A DNA stretch of 64,000 bases. Origin: Curtobacterium sp. MCPF17_052 (GTDB lineage Bacteria; Actinomycetota; Actinomycetes; Actinomycetales; Microbacteriaceae). How positions within the stretch are numbered: the stretch's first letter is position 1; each line of letters begins with the position of its first letter. Made by a program: the position numbers and the translations under genes. Of the stretch, positions 43,999 to 54,309 are shown in pieces. The notes under the pieces were generated by a model, which made no database searches, was not told where the DNA came from, and worked only from the letters and a program-made list of their open reading frames with translations. The DNA is taken from NCBI RefSeq assembly GCF_003234085.1, contig NZ_QKSD01000016.1, positions 31,718 through 95,717 of the forward strand. Direction: 5' to 3'.

Positions 43999-45408
43999 GT
44001 GACCGTTCGCCTGTACGACTCCCGCGCTGCCGACGTCGTCGACCTCGTGCCCCTGGTCGACGGACAGGTCAGCATCTACGTCTGCGGCCCGACGGTGCAG
44101 TCGTCGCCGCACATCGGGCACCTCCGGTCCGCGCTGGTCTACGACATCTGGCGTCGCTGGCTGAGCCACCGCGGGTACCGCGTGACCCTGGTGCGGAACG
44201 TCACGGACATCGACGACAAGGTCCTCGACCTGGCCGCGGGCACCGACGAACCGTGGTGGGCTCGGGCGTACCGCGTCGAGCTCGAGTTCACCGCCGCGTA
44301 CACGGCACTCGGCATCCTGCCGCCGACGTACGAGCCCCGCGCGACCGCGAGCATCCCGCAGATGCAGGACATCATCACGCGGCTCATCGAGCGCGGGCAC
44401 GCGTACCCGGCCGCCGACGGCAGTGGTGACGTGTACTTCGACACCGCGAGCTGGCCGGAGTACGGCGCGCTCACCCGACAGCGACGTGACGACATGGTCG
44501 ACGCCACCGATGCCGATCCCCGGGGCAAGCGTGATGCCCGGGACTTCGCACTCTGGAAGGGCAGCAAGGCGGGGGAGCCCTCGACCGCGAGCTGGGACTC
44601 CCCGTGGGGTGCGGGCCGTCCCGGGTGGCACATCGAGTGCTCCGCGATGTCCCGGCGCTACCTCGGGCCCGCGTTCGACATCCACGGCGGTGGCCTCGAC
44701 CTCCGCTTCCCGCACCACGAGAACGAACTGGCGCAGTCGACCGCTGCCGGGGACGCCTTCGCGTCGCACTGGTTGCACAACGGACTCGTGACCGTCGGGG
44801 GGCAGAAGATGTCGAAGTCGCTCGGCAACTCGATCTTCGCCGCCGACTTCCTCGAGTCCGCACGTCCGGTCGTCGTCCGCTACTTCCTCGGCGCCGCGCA
44901 CTACCGATCGACGATCGACCACCACGACGGGTCCCTGGCCGAGGCCGAAGCCGCACTCGACCGCATCGACGGCTTCCTGTCACGGGCCGCCACGCGTCTC
45001 GAAGGGGTCCGGCTGAGCGACGCTCCGGCCGTTCCGCAGGGGTTCGCCGACGCCATGGACGACGACCTCGCGGTACCCCAGGCGCTGGCGGTGCTGCACG
45101 AGACCGTCCGGTCCGGCAACGCCGCTCTCGACGCCGACGATGCGGAAGCGCTCGGGGTCGCGTACCATCAGGTGGCTGCGATGGTCGAGGTGCTCGGCAT
45201 CGACCCGCGTGCACCGCACTGGTCGGGTGGTGCGCACGACACCTCCGCAGCACCGCTCGCCGCCCTCGTCGAACGCCTCGTACAGGAGCGCGCCGACGCC
45301 AGGGCCGCACGGGACTTCGCCACGGCCGACCGCGTCCGGGACGATCTCGCAGGCGCGGGCATCACGATCGAGGACACACCGTCCGGAACACGCTGGAGCA
45401 TCGCCTGA
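43999..45408 (+). CDS. cysS: Cysteinyl-tRNA synthetase
   Basis: This class I aminoacyl-tRNA synthetase of 469 aa charges tRNA-Cys. The zinc-ligand start [20 protein letters not shown] (HIGH variant) lies near residues 29-48. HIECSAMS near 213 and the zinc histidine in [11 protein letters not shown] near 239 follow, then the KMSKS motif [12 protein letters not shown] near 270. The C-terminal helical domain is complete. GTG 43999 follows a -10-like hexamer directly. Context beside ispDF and rlmB is that of CysS1 rather than the mycothiol ligase MshC. Confidence 0.96.
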   Translation: MTVRLYDSRAADVVDLVPLVDGQVSIYVCGPTVQSSPHIGHLRSALVYDIWRRWLSHRGYRVTLVRNVTDIDDKVLDLAAGTDEPWWARAYRVELEFTAAYTALGILPPTYEPRATASIPQMQDIITRLIERGHAYPAADGSGDVYFDTASWPEYGALTRQRRDDMVDATDADPRGKRDARDFALWKGSKAGEPSTASWDSPWGAGRPGWHIECSAMSRRYLGPAFDIHGGGLDLRFPHHENELAQSTAAGDAFASHWLHNGLVTVGGQKMSKSLGNSIFAADFLESARPVVVRYFLGAAHYRSTIDHHDGSLAEAEAALDRIDGFLSRAATRLEGVRLSDAPAVPQGFADAMDDDLAVPQALAVLHETVRSGNAALDADDAEALGVAYHQVAAMVEVLGIDPRAPHWSGGAHDTSAAPLAALVERLVQERADARAARDFATADRVRDDLAGAGITIEDTPSGTRWSIA

Positions 45409-45436
45409 ACACGGCAGTGCCGAACAGGAGAACTGC

Positions 45437-46456
45437 ATGAAGAACGTCTCGGGGAGCAAGAAGGGTCGTCCGGGCGCTGTCCGTGCCGGCCGCAAGGGCA
45501 ACAAGCAGGTCGGCTCCGGCGGCCAGGGTGCCCAGGCGCTCGAGGGTCGCAAGCCGACCCCGAAGGCCGAGGACCGCCCGTACCACCCGGCCGGCAAGCG
45601 CAAGGCCGCCAAGGAGCGCTTCGAGGCGGCCCGCACGCGTCGCGGTGGCAGCAGTGCCTCGGCGCCGCAGACCCGCACCGGCGGTCGTCCGCCGGCGCGG
45701 AAGACCGATGACAGCGAGCTCGTGACCGGACGCAACTCCGTGCTCGAGGCGCTCCGCACGAAGACGCCGTCGACGACGCTCTACGTCGCCGCCCGCATCG
45801 AGGTCGACGACCGCGTCAAGGAGATCCTGACGCTCGCCAACCACCGCGGTGTGCCGATCATGGAGATCATGCGCCCGGAGCTCGACCGCATCACCGGGCA
45901 CGACAGCGTGCACCAGGGCGTCGCGCTCAAGGTGCCGGCGTACGAGTACGCCGTGTCCGAGGACCTGGTCGAGCGGGCGTTCTCCCGCGACCAGGTGCCG
46001 CTCCTCGTGGCCCTCGACGGCATCACCGACCCGCGCAACCTCGGAGCGATCATCCGCTCCACGGCGGCGTTCGGCGGGCACGGTGTCATCGTGCCGCAGC
46101 GTCGCTCGGTCGGTGTGACCGCGTCGGCGTGGAAGACCTCCGCCGGGGCCGCTGCGCGCACGCCCGTCGCGATGGCTCCGAACCTGACGCAGACGCTCAA
46201 GTCGCTGAAGTCGATGGGCCTGTTCGTGCTCGGACTCGACGGGGACGGTGACGTCGAGCTCGACGCCCTGGCACTCGCCGACCGGCCGATCGTCATCGTC
46301 GTCGGTTCCGAGGGCAAGGGCCTGTCCCGCCTGGTCACCGAGACGTGTGACGCGATCGTGTCGATCCCGATCTCCAGCGCGACCGAGTCGCTCAACGCCG
46401 GCATCGCCGCGAGCGTCACCCTGTGGGAGGTCGCGCGGCGCCGTCGCTCCGCGTAG
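45437..46456 (+). CDS. rlmB: 23S rRNA 2'-O-ribose methyltransferase, TrmH/RlmB family
   Basis: This 339-aa SPOUT methyltransferase carries a long basic, disordered N-terminus (about 90 residues rich in Lys, Arg, Gly) typical of actinobacterial RlmB. The substrate-binding domain is seen in [24 protein letters not shown]. The three SpoU motifs are [26 protein letters not shown] near 215, [13 protein letters not shown] near 305 and [20 protein letters not shown] near 318. ATG 45437 has ACAGGAG upstream. In the family it methylates a guanosine of 23S rRNA; exact specificity is inferred. Confidence 0.93.
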   Translation: MKNVSGSKKGRPGAVRAGRKGNKQVGSGGQGAQALEGRKPTPKAEDRPYHPAGKRKAAKERFEAARTRRGGSSASAPQTRTGGRPPARKTDDSELVTGRNSVLEALRTKTPSTTLYVAARIEVDDRVKEILTLANHRGVPIMEIMRPELDRITGHDSVHQGVALKVPAYEYAVSEDLVERAFSRDQVPLLVALDGITDPRNLGAIIRSTAAFGGHGVIVPQRRSVGVTASAWKTSAGAAARTPVAMAPNLTQTLKSLKSMGLFVLGLDGDGDVELDALALADRPIVIVVGSEGKGLSRLVTETCDAIVSIPISSATESLNAGIAASVTLWEVARRRRSA

Positions 46457-46474
46457 CGCGCACCAGACGACACC

Positions 46475-46519
46475 CGGGAGGCCCGGTGCCGGTCCACGAG
46501 ACCGGCACCGGGCCTCCCG
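46475..46519 (+). terminator. Terminator after rlmB, GGGAGGC type
   Basis: CGGGAGGCCCGGTGCCGGT at 46475-46493 pairs perfectly with 46501-46519 around a 7-nt loop. Confidence 0.9.
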
Positions 46520-46562
46520 TTCGTCTGCCCGTCTGCCGGTGCCGTCGCCCGCGAACCCGTCG

Positions 46563-46761
46563 CCGAAGTCGCACGTCCTGCCGCCCAGCGGGCCGGGAGG
46601 CGGCAGGTTCTGCGACCTCGGCAGCGAGCGCTCGCCATGTCTCGCGACCTCGGGCTCGCCCGGGACGGCCGCGTGCCGACGTCGCACGTTCTGTCGTCTC
46701 TCCGGACGGCAGGCGGCACGTTCTGCGACCTCGGCGCTGCACCGGCGGCACGTCGTGCGAC
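46563..46761. repeat. Palindromic repeats, family B
   Basis: Two imperfect palindromes at 46563-46621 and 46677-46734 share arms of the type CGTCGCACGTTCTG and TTCTGCGACCTCGG, with GGCGGCA next to the loop. A half-copy follows at 46742-46761, and a TCTCGCGACCTCGG fragment lies between them. They fill the 311-base convergent gap between rlmB and the DUF4032 gene, where I see no gene. This family differs in sequence from family A but has the same paired layout and genomic position. Confidence 0.75.
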
Positions 46762-46767
46762 CGCGAC

Positions 46768-48054
46768 TCAGACGGACGCGCGCCAGTCGTCGACGTCGTC
46801 CTCGTCGTCGTCCAGGGGCAGCGCGATCGACGATGTCGGCGGGTTGATCAGCGTGCGCTCGTCCCGGCGGTGCCGCAGCACGTCGTTGATGTACGCGGTG
46901 GTGGCCTCCGGAAGTGAGACCGAACGCTCCTCCTGCTGGGACATGAACCACCGGTGCTCGAGCAGCTCGTGGAACACCTCGGCCGGTTCGAGTCGCCCAC
47001 GCAGGTCCCGGGGGATCGCACGGACGACGGGCTCGAACACACGCGAGACCCACTCGTGCGCGACCATCTCCTCGTCGAGCTCCTCGCGGCCGTTCCGCGC
47101 CCGGTAGGCGTCCAGGTCGTTGAGCAGTCGTCGGGCCTGGTTCTCCTCGGCGTCGAGCCCGGTCAGGCGCAGCAGTCGGCGCTGGTGGTGCCCGGCGTCG
47201 ACGACCTTCGGCTGGATGCGGACCTGGGCGCCGGCCTCGGCGGTGCGGATCGACAACTCCTCGATGTCGAAGCCGAGCGCGTTCAAGCGCTCGACCCGGT
47301 CGTTGATCCGCCAGCGCTCGCCGGCGTCGAACTGCTCGGGGCCGGTGAGCTCGGTCCAGAGGGTGCGGTACTGGGCCACGATCCGGTTCGACACGTCGAC
47401 CGGATCGGCGTTCTCGTCGAGCCGTCCGCCGGCCTCGAGGTCCAGCAGCTCCCCGGCGATGTTGACGCGGGCGACCTCCAGGTCGTTCTCACGCTGCCCG
47501 TTCGACAGGCCGCCCGGGTAGAGCTTGCCGGTCTCGGCGTCGACCAGGTAGGCCGCGAACGAGCCGGCGTCCCGCCGGAACAGCGTGTTCGACAGCGAGA
47601 CGTCACCCCAGTAGAAACCGATGACGTGCAGGCGGACGAGCAGGAGCGCGAGCGCGTCGACGAGCCGCGTGGCGGTGTCGGGCCGCAGCGTCTGCGAGTA
47701 CAGGGCGCGGTAGGGGAGCGAGAAACGCAGGTGCCGGGTGACGAGGACGGGCTGGAGGGCCTCACCCTCACGACCGACGCGGTTCGTGATGACCGCGACC
47801 GGGTCGACGCAGGGCACGTCCATCCGCTGCAGGGTGCGGAGCATGTCGTACTCGGACCGGGCCAGTTCGGCGCTGGTCTCCTTGACCGCGACGACGTACC
47901 CGCTCAGGTGCACGAACCGCACCAGGTGCCGTGAGATGCCCTTCGGCAGCGCGACGATCGTCTCGTCCGGCCAGGCCTCGAGGGGCAGGTCCCACGGCAG
48001 GTCGAGCAGACCGGGGTCGACGGTGGCGGCGGTGATGGTCATGGAGTCGGGCAC
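46768..48054 (-). CDS. DUF4032 kinase-like protein
   Basis: This 428-aa protein has an N-terminal region like lipopolysaccharide/small-molecule kinases: YVVAVKETSAELARSEYDMLRTL near residue 53, GFYWGDVSLSNTLF near 145 with the catalytic-loop aspartate, and AYLVDAETGKLY near 168 resembling a metal-binding DFG equivalent. The C-terminal half is the DUF4032 domain ([44 protein letters not shown]). The substrate is unknown. GTG 48052-48054 follows GAGGA by 7 bases. An acidic C-terminus ends the protein. Confidence 0.9.
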   Translation of the reverse strand: MPDSMTITAATVDPGLLDLPWDLPLEAWPDETIVALPKGISRHLVRFVHLSGYVVAVKETSAELARSEYDMLRTLQRMDVPCVDPVAVITNRVGREGEALQPVLVTRHLRFSLPYRALYSQTLRPDTATRLVDALALLLVRLHVIGFYWGDVSLSNTLFRRDAGSFAAYLVDAETGKLYPGGLSNGQRENDLEVARVNIAGELLDLEAGGRLDENADPVDVSNRIVAQYRTLWTELTGPEQFDAGERWRINDRVERLNALGFDIEELSIRTAEAGAQVRIQPKVVDAGHHQRRLLRLTGLDAEENQARRLLNDLDAYRARNGREELDEEMVAHEWVSRVFEPVVRAIPRDLRGRLEPAEVFHELLEHRWFMSQQEERSVSLPEATTAYINDVLRHRRDERTLINPPTSSIALPLDDDEDDVDDWRASV

Positions 48055-48084
48055 GACGGGTCCTCAGGTGCTCGGCGGTGGGTC

Positions 48085-48135
48085 TGCGGGACGGGAGGCG
48101 CGGTGCGGGCCCGCACCCGCGCCTCCCGTCCCGCA
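48085..48135 (-). terminator. Terminator after the ABC ATPase gene, GGGAGGC type
   Basis: The arms TGCGGGACGGGAGGCGCGG and its near-complement at the other end form a stem of about 24 bp with one bulged base. Confidence 0.8.
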
Positions 48136-48146
48136 GGGGGAACGGC

Positions 48147-48188
48147 GGGAGCCCGCCACCCGCCTGGTGCGGCGGCTGGCGGGCTCCC
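48147..48188 (-). terminator. Terminator hairpin next to the ABC ATPase stop
   Basis: GGGAGCCCGCCA at 48147-48158 pairs perfectly with 48177-48188, 11 bases beyond the stop. It stands in series with the hairpin at 48085-48135. Confidence 0.8.
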
Positions 48189-48199
48189 GGTGGTGTGGA

Positions 48200-49300
<1,101 letters not shown>

Positions 49301-49493
49301 GAGCGTTCGGTCCTCTCCACCGGCAGGTACGTGCCGGACGATCCGTAGTGAAGCGACGACCCGCGAGGGCCGGCGGATGGTCGCCGTCGACCATCGCTGC
49401 TCATACAACACGAGTTCGCGGACCGGCGCCAGTGCGCAGCTGCCGGTCACCGGGGCGTTCCCTGCTGGTTGGCTGGTTCCCATCGGCCGCCAC

Positions 49494-49499
49494 TACAAT
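49494..49499 (+). promoter_or_regulatory. -10-like TACAAT before the DsbA-like gene
   Basis: TACAAT lies 64 bases before ATG 49564, with TTGGCT 19 bases further up as a possible -35. A GGAGGA ribosome site follows, so this transcript has a leader. Confidence 0.6.
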
Positions 49500-49563
49500 C
49501 GGCGGGTCCGTCCGCCGACCGGGGGGAGGCCGAGCGGACACCGACCAGGAGGACAGCCGCACG

Positions 49564-50544
49564 ATGACCAACCGCCCTGAAGGTGACGACCGCGCTCGTG
49601 ATGACCGTGCTCGCGATGACCGCGCCGGTGCCGCTCGTGCCGAACGGAACGCTCGTCGTGCCGCTGCCCGCGAGCGAGCCCAGCGCACCCGAGCCCAGCA
49701 GAAGCGTCGCCAGCGTGGTGCTCGACTGGGGCTGCAGATCGGACTCGGCGTGGTGCTCGTCGCCGCCGCCACCATCGTGACGCTCGTCCTCGTGAACTCC
49801 TCGCGTCCCGCCGGCCCCGGTCCGGACACGATGGCCGACGGCGGCATCACCATCAGCACCGGTCTGAAGGCCGTCGAGCCGGGCGCCGCGTCGAGCGGGC
49901 CGTCCGCGGGGGAGACCGCTTCGGCGGACCCCGTGCGGATCACCCTGTACGTCGACTACCTCTGCCCGATCTGCGGCGCGTTCGAGTCGACGAACAGCGA
50001 GTACATCGAGGGCCTGGTCGACTCGGGGGCCGCGACGATCGACATCCACCCCGTCGCGATCCTGTCGAACCGTTCGCAGGGCACGAAGTACTCGCTCCGT
50101 GCGGCGAACGCGGCGGCCTGCGTGGCGCAGGAGTCCCCCGACTCGTTCTTCGCCGTGAACAAGGCCCTGTTCGCGAAGCAGCCGGAAGAGGGCACGCCGG
50201 GCCTGACGGACGAGCAGCTCGCCTCGGTGATCACGAGCGTCCCGGGTGTCCGGCACGGCTCCACGATCGAGTCCTGCATCGACGACCAGCGCTACGGCAA
50301 GTGGGTCGACGAGCGCACCACCGCGGTGACCGGTGGGGACATCCCCGGCTCCGACCTGATGACCTTCCCGGGGACCCCGCTGGTGCTCGTCAACGGTCAG
50401 CAGTACCAGTACACGACCGCGTCGACGAACGACGAGTTCCGCACGTTCGTGGTCGGGGCCGCCGGCAGCACCGAGTCCACCCCGACCCCGACGCCGAGCA
50501 GCTCGTCGTCGGAGACCCCGTCCGCGTCCGCCACGTCGGACTGA
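49564..50544 (+). CDS. Membrane-anchored DsbA-like thiol-disulfide oxidoreductase
   Basis: This 326-aa protein starts with a very basic, repetitive cytoplasmic segment (RARDDRARDDRAG, Ala/Arg-rich) and has one membrane helix near residues 54-78 (LGLQIGLGVVLVAAATIVTLVLV). The extracytoplasmic thioredoxin-fold domain has the redox centre YLCPICGAFE with cysteines near 134 and 137, and TFPGTPLVLVNG carrying the cis-proline region. The C-terminal tail is Ser/Thr/Pro-rich. It probably forms or reduces disulfides in exported proteins. ATG 49564 has AGGAGGA upstream. Confidence 0.92.
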   Translation: MTNRPEGDDRARDDRARDDRAGAARAERNARRAAARERAQRTRAQQKRRQRGARLGLQIGLGVVLVAAATIVTLVLVNSSRPAGPGPDTMADGGITISTGLKAVEPGAASSGPSAGETASADPVRITLYVDYLCPICGAFESTNSEYIEGLVDSGAATIDIHPVAILSNRSQGTKYSLRAANAAACVAQESPDSFFAVNKALFAKQPEEGTPGLTDEQLASVITSVPGVRHGSTIESCIDDQRYGKWVDERTTAVTGGDIPGSDLMTFPGTPLVLVNGQQYQYTTASTNDEFRTFVVGAAGSTESTPTPTPSSSSSETPSASATSD

Positions 50545-50577
50545 CCGACCGACCCACCGGCCGCTCGGCCGCCCGAC

Positions 50578-51471
50578 CTAGAGCGACGAGCCAGGAACGC
50601 TCAGGGTGTCGCAGCTCGTCGCACCGCGCTCGTAGCCGCGCTCGAACCACCGCTGCCGCTGCGCGCTGGACCCGTGCGTGAACGAGTCGGGGTCGACCTG
50701 TCCGGTCGCCTTCTCCTGGATGCTGTCGTCACCCACGGCGCTCGCGGCGGACAGGGCATCGGCGATCTGGGCGCGGGTCACCGGCTCGAAGAACGTCGAA
50801 CCGTCGGCCGCCTTCGTGGTCGCCGCGTCCCCCACCCACGCCCCGGCGTAGCAGTCCGCCTGCAGCTCGACGCGGACGCTGCCGGACGAGGCGCCGGTGC
50901 CGCTCCGGTCCGTGTCGGCGAAGGTGCCCTGGAGCTGCTGCACGTGGTGCCCCCACTCGTGCGCGACGACGTACATCTGCGCGAGCGGACCGCCCGAGGA
51001 CCCGTAGGTCGACTTCAGGTCGTCGTAGAACGCGGTGTCCAGGAAGATCGCCCGGTCCGGCGGGCAGTAGAACGGCCCGGTCGCCGCCGACGCGGTGCCG
51101 CACCCGGTGTCGGTCGACCCGTCGAACAGGAAGAAGTCGGGCGTCGAGTAGGACGTCCCGAGCTGTTGCGACTCCGCGCTCCAGTAGGCGTCGAGTGACT
51201 CGGCGGCGCCCTCCATCCGGCACTCGACGTCGGCGTTGGCGTCGCGGCCGGTCTGGCACTCGGCGATCGGTGTGGCCTCGACGCCGCCCTGTTGGATCGG
51301 GGTGAGACCGCTCCCGCCGCCGACCAACCCGCCGATGTCGACGCCGGTGAACTGCGCGATGAGGAACACCAGGATCGCGGTGACGCCGACCGCGCCGCCG
51401 CCGATGGCCGTGTTGCGCCCGCGGCGCTTGACCTTGCCGCCCTGCAGCCGGGTGTCGTCGTTGAACGTCAT
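50578..51471 (-). CDS. Putative neutral zinc metallopeptidase (YpfJ family)
   Basis: This 297-aa membrane-anchored protein has one helix near residues 22-43 (TAIGGGAVGVTAILVFLIAQF). The extracytoplasmic peptidase domain carries the zinc motif VVAHEWGHHVQQ near 168 and the downstream glutamate in RVELQADCYAGAW near 202. The N-terminal MTFNDDTRLQGGKVKRRGRNT is typical of the family. Biological substrates are unknown. It is convergent with the DsbA-like gene, whose activity could serve the cysteines seen here (for example DTGCGTASAA and FYCPPDR). Confidence 0.93.
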   Translation of the reverse strand: MTFNDDTRLQGGKVKRRGRNTAIGGGAVGVTAILVFLIAQFTGVDIGGLVGGGSGLTPIQQGGVEATPIAECQTGRDANADVECRMEGAAESLDAYWSAESQQLGTSYSTPDFFLFDGSTDTGCGTASAATGPFYCPPDRAIFLDTAFYDDLKSTYGSSGGPLAQMYVVAHEWGHHVQQLQGTFADTDRSGTGASSGSVRVELQADCYAGAWVGDAATTKAADGSTFFEPVTRAQIADALSAASAVGDDSIQEKATGQVDPDSFTHGSSAQRQRWFERGYERGATSCDTLSVPGSSL

Positions 51472-51495
51472 GCTCCGAACGTACGGATGATCGGC

Positions 51496-51549
51496 CGACG
51501 CCGCCCGGAACCACGACGCCGCCCGGAACCACGGCGCCGCCCGGAACCG
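51496..51549. repeat. Tandem repeat, three 18-bp units
   Basis: CGACGCCGCCCGGAACCA occurs twice in a row, followed by a third unit with two changes, in the 125-base divergent gap between the metallopeptidase and aldolase-like genes. Confidence 0.9.
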
Positions 51550-51583
51550 TCCGGACCCGAACCGACGGGGAGAGCCGACGGAG

Positions 51584-51589
51584 TAGACC
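51584..51589 (+). promoter_or_regulatory. -10-like TAGACC, leaderless arrangement
   Basis: TAGACC lies 7 bases before ATG 51597. Confidence 0.5.
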
Positions 51590-51596
51590 GGGGCAC

Positions 51597-52538
51597 ATGC
51601 CGATCCTCGACGAGACCCACCCCCTGTTCCTCCTCGCGATGGACCAGCGGTCCTCGCTCCTCAAGCACACGTACGACGAGGACTCGGGTGAGCCCGCGGA
51701 CGAGGCCGAGGCCGAACGGGTCCGCGCCGGCAAGCAGCTCGTCTACCGCGGGGTCCTCACCGCTCTCGCCGCAGGAGCCTCCCGGGAGCGCACCGGCGTG
51801 CTGGTCGACGAGCTGTACGGCGCCGACGTCGCCCGACTGGTCAAGGAAGCCGGGCTGCAGCTCGCCATGCCGATCGAACGATCCGGCCGCGAGTGGTTCG
51901 AACTGGAGTACGGCGACGACTGGGTCGCGCACGTCGACGCGTTCGACCCGGACTGGGTGAAGGTGCTGGTCCGGGACAACCCCGCGTTCGACGCCGACTC
52001 CCGTGAGCAGCAGGCTCGCGCGCTCGCCGACGTCGCGGCCACCCTGCACGACGCCGGTCGCCCGTTCCTCGTGGAACTCCTCGTGCCGGGCACCGACGAG
52101 CAGACGGCATCGGTGGACGACTACGACCGGGACCTCCGCCCGGACCTCGTGGTCCAGGTGCTCGAGTTCCTGCAGGACCACGGGGTCGAGGCGGACGTCT
52201 GGAAGCTCGAGGGCCTGGACCGTCGAGAGGACGCCGAACGCGTCGTCGCGACCGCCCGCCGCGGTGGCCGCGACAGCGTGCAGTGCATCGTCCTCGGCCG
52301 GGACGCCCCCGAGGAGCAGCTCGACGCGTGGTTGCGCACGGCTGCACCGGTCGACGGCTTCGTCGGGTTCGCGATCGGCCGGAGCAACTGGGAGGAGCCG
52401 CTCGAGGACGTGGTCCGCGAGCACCTGGACACCGAGGCGGCCGAGCAGCTCATCGCCGCCAACTACCGGCACTTCGTCGACACCTGGCTGGAGGCCCGTG
52501 GCGGCGTCGAGCACGGGGTCGACGCCGGCGCGTTCTGA
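51597..52538 (+). CDS. DUF2090 protein, IolC-aldolase-like
   Basis: This 313-aa predicted TIM-barrel protein resembles the C-terminal domain of IolC-type proteins and 2-deoxy-5-keto-gluconate-6-phosphate aldolase-like enzymes. Family-like segments are FLLAMDQRSSLLK near residue 11, RTGVLVDELYGADVARLVKEAGLQLAMPIERSG, PFLVELLVPGTDEQ, VWKLEGLDRREDAERVVATARRGGRDSVQCIVLGRDA and GFVGFAIGRSNWEEPLEDV. No myo-inositol genes are nearby, so the physiological substrate is open. The start follows a -10-like TAGACC directly. The stop is close to the convergent epimerase stop. Confidence 0.82.
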   Translation: MPILDETHPLFLLAMDQRSSLLKHTYDEDSGEPADEAEAERVRAGKQLVYRGVLTALAAGASRERTGVLVDELYGADVARLVKEAGLQLAMPIERSGREWFELEYGDDWVAHVDAFDPDWVKVLVRDNPAFDADSREQQARALADVAATLHDAGRPFLVELLVPGTDEQTASVDDYDRDLRPDLVVQVLEFLQDHGVEADVWKLEGLDRREDAERVVATARRGGRDSVQCIVLGRDAPEEQLDAWLRTAAPVDGFVGFAIGRSNWEEPLEDVVREHLDTEAAEQLIAANYRHFVDTWLEARGGVEHGVDAGAF

Positions 52539-52549
52539 CGCGGGACGGG

Positions 52550-53314
52550 TCAGGTGCGGATCAGCGGCTCCACCGCCGCCAGGTCCGCACCGATCCCGAC
52601 GTCGACGAGTTCGATCCGTCCGGCGAGCGTCGCCGCGGGGCCCCGGAGCAGCCCGGCCTTCACCCCGCCGAACGTCACGGTGACGTCCGCGTGCAGCACG
52701 TGGTCGTCCGCGATGCCGCCGGTGTCGACGTCGATCCCACTCGGCACGTCCACCGCCACCACGAACGGCGCCCGCTGTTCCCGCGCCAACTCGCGGAGGC
52801 CCGCCACGACCTCCCGTGCCGGCGACCGCAGGGGGCCGCCACCGCCGATGCCCAGGACGCCGTCGAGGACCAGGTCCGCCTCGAGCGCGGCCTCGCGGGC
52901 GATCTGCGCCAGCCGCTCACCGACCGGGGGCGTCGCCGCGTGCAGGATGTCCGCAGCACCCGCTGCGGAACCAGACGACCCGTCAGCGACCGGGTCCTCC
53001 AGGAGGTGCGCCCCGGCCTCGCGAGCCGCTGCCAGGCCCGCCTCGTGGACACGTGAGCCGACGCGCAGGACCGTGACGCGCCTCCCGGCCGCCGCCAGGC
53101 GCGCACCCGCGAACAGGGCGTCACCGCCGTTGTCGCCGCTGCCGGCGAGGACCAGCACCGACCCGGGACCGTCACCCGGACGCACCGCCGGGTCGTCGAG
53201 CAGATCGCCGACGATCGTCGCCAACCCGTCCGCGGCCCGCTGCATCAGAGGCTCGCCCGCCTCCAGGTGCGGTCGTTCCGCCGCACGGATCTGATCGCCG
53301 CCGTAGCCGTCCAT
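52550..53314 (-). CDS. nnrE: NAD(P)H-hydrate epimerase
   Basis: This 254-aa protein of the YjeF N-terminal fold epimerises damaged NAD(P)HX so that a dehydratase can repair it. It shows SVLVLAGSGDNGGDALFAGARLAAAGRRVTVLRVG near residues 50-85, the catalytic aspartate region DLVLDGVLGIGGGGPL near 145 and FVVAVDVPSGIDVDTG near 180. The fused dehydratase (carbohydrate-kinase-like) domain found in many homologues is absent and not seen nearby. ATG 53312-53314 is chosen to begin MDGYGGDQIRAAE. It is divergent from the hydrolase gene. Confidence 0.88.
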   Translation of the reverse strand: MDGYGGDQIRAAERPHLEAGEPLMQRAADGLATIVGDLLDDPAVRPGDGPGSVLVLAGSGDNGGDALFAGARLAAAGRRVTVLRVGSRVHEAGLAAAREAGAHLLEDPVADGSSGSAAGAADILHAATPPVGERLAQIAREAALEADLVLDGVLGIGGGGPLRSPAREVVAGLRELAREQRAPFVVAVDVPSGIDVDTGGIADDHVLHADVTVTFGGVKAGLLRGPAATLAGRIELVDVGIGADLAAVEPLIRT

Positions 53315-53334
53315 GCCAGCCACTGTGCCCCCGG

Positions 53335-53340
53335 TACCCT
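53335..53340 (+). promoter_or_regulatory. -10-like TACCCT, leaderless arrangement
   Basis: TACCCT lies 9 bases before ATG 53350 of the alpha/beta hydrolase gene. Confidence 0.5.
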
Positions 53341-53349
53341 GGGCAGGCC

Positions 53350-54147
53350 ATGTCACTCGTCCCCGAAGCGCCCCGCCCCCGGGTGGTCATGTCCCCGGAC
53401 GGCCTGCCGCTCGCCACCTACGACTTCGGTGACCCGGACGCGCCAGCGGTCGTCGCCGTGCACGGGTTCGCCTCCGGAGCGCTGCTCAACTGGCACGCCT
53501 CCGGGTGGACCCGCGACCTGGTCCGCGCCGGACGCCGGGTGATCGCGTTCGACCAGCGCGGCCACGGCGCCAGCGGGAAACCACACGAGCCGCACAGCTA
53601 CTCGATGGACCTGCTGGTCGACGACGTCACCGCCGTCATCGACACGTACCTGCTCGACGACGTCGCGTTCCTCGGGTACTCGCTCGGCGCCCGCGTCGGC
53701 TGGCACACCGCCGAACGGATGAGCGACCGGATCTCCCGCGCCGTGCTCGGCGGGATCCCGGACGCCGACCCGATGCGGCGCGTGCGCGTCGACCAGGCCC
53801 GGGCGTTCATCACGGACAGCACGCCGGTGACGGACCGCGTCACCGACGGGTACCTGACCATGGCGGCCGGGATCGAGGGCAACGACCTCCGTGCGCTCGT
53901 CGCGATGGTCGAGGGGATGCGGGACAGCATCGAGCCGACGCCCGAGAACGCGCCGACACAGCCGCTGCTGCTCGCCGCGGGCAGTGCGGACGGCATCAAG
54001 GACAGTGCGCTGCGGCTCGCCGACACGGCGCCGCACGCGACCTTCTTCGAGATCCCGGGGCGGAACCACTTCAATGCCCCGACGTCGCGGCACTTCCGGG
54101 AGGCGGCGATCGCGTTCCTGGGGGACGGCCTGTCCGGCGGTCGCTGA
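53350..54147 (+). CDS. Alpha/beta hydrolase
   Basis: This 265-aa cytosolic hydrolase has the oxyanion-region VVAVHGFASGALLNW near residue 34, VIAFDQRGHGASGKP near 67, nucleophile elbow FLGYSLGARVGW near 112 (serine), an acid-region AGSADGIKD near 214 and the catalytic histidine in PGRNHFN near 236. The substrate is unknown. Its last 70 bases, including the stop, are duplicated exactly just downstream. Confidence 0.88.
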   Translation: MSLVPEAPRPRVVMSPDGLPLATYDFGDPDAPAVVAVHGFASGALLNWHASGWTRDLVRAGRRVIAFDQRGHGASGKPHEPHSYSMDLLVDDVTAVIDTYLLDDVAFLGYSLGARVGWHTAERMSDRISRAVLGGIPDADPMRRVRVDQARAFITDSTPVTDRVTDGYLTMAAGIEGNDLRALVAMVEGMRDSIEPTPENAPTQPLLLAAGSADGIKDSALRLADTAPHATFFEIPGRNHFNAPTSRHFREAAIAFLGDGLSGGR

Positions 54148-54257
54148 CGTCGGGGCGGAACCACACGGTGACATCGGTTCGGTGCCCCGACGTCGCGGCA
54201 CTTCCGGGAGGCGGCGATCGCGTTCCTGGGGGACGGCCTGTCCGGCGGTCGCTGACG
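54075..54257. repeat. Exact 75-bp duplication of the hydrolase 3' end
   Basis: Bases 54075-54149 and 54183-54257 are identical, offset 108. A further shared piece (CGGGGCGGAACCAC) precedes both copies. The second copy is out of context and non-functional. Identity suggests a recent tandem duplication. Confidence 0.9.
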
Positions 54258-54296
54258 GGTACTCGTGGGCCCTCCCGCTGCGGAGGCCGCGCGGCG

Positions 54297-54302
54297 TAGC
54301 GT
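54297..54302 (+). promoter_or_regulatory. -10-like TAGCGT, leaderless arrangement
   Basis: TAGCGT lies 7 bases before ATG 54310. Confidence 0.5.
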
Positions 54303-54309
54303 CCGCCGC

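Noticed and set aside
46563..46761. Possible CRISPR-like array
   Set aside because: The repeats are imperfect palindromes with irregular spacing, only two and a half copies, and no cas genes are present in the window.
51597..52538. Member of a myo-inositol catabolic operon
   Set aside because: No other iol genes lie nearby and the protein lacks the IolC kinase domain.
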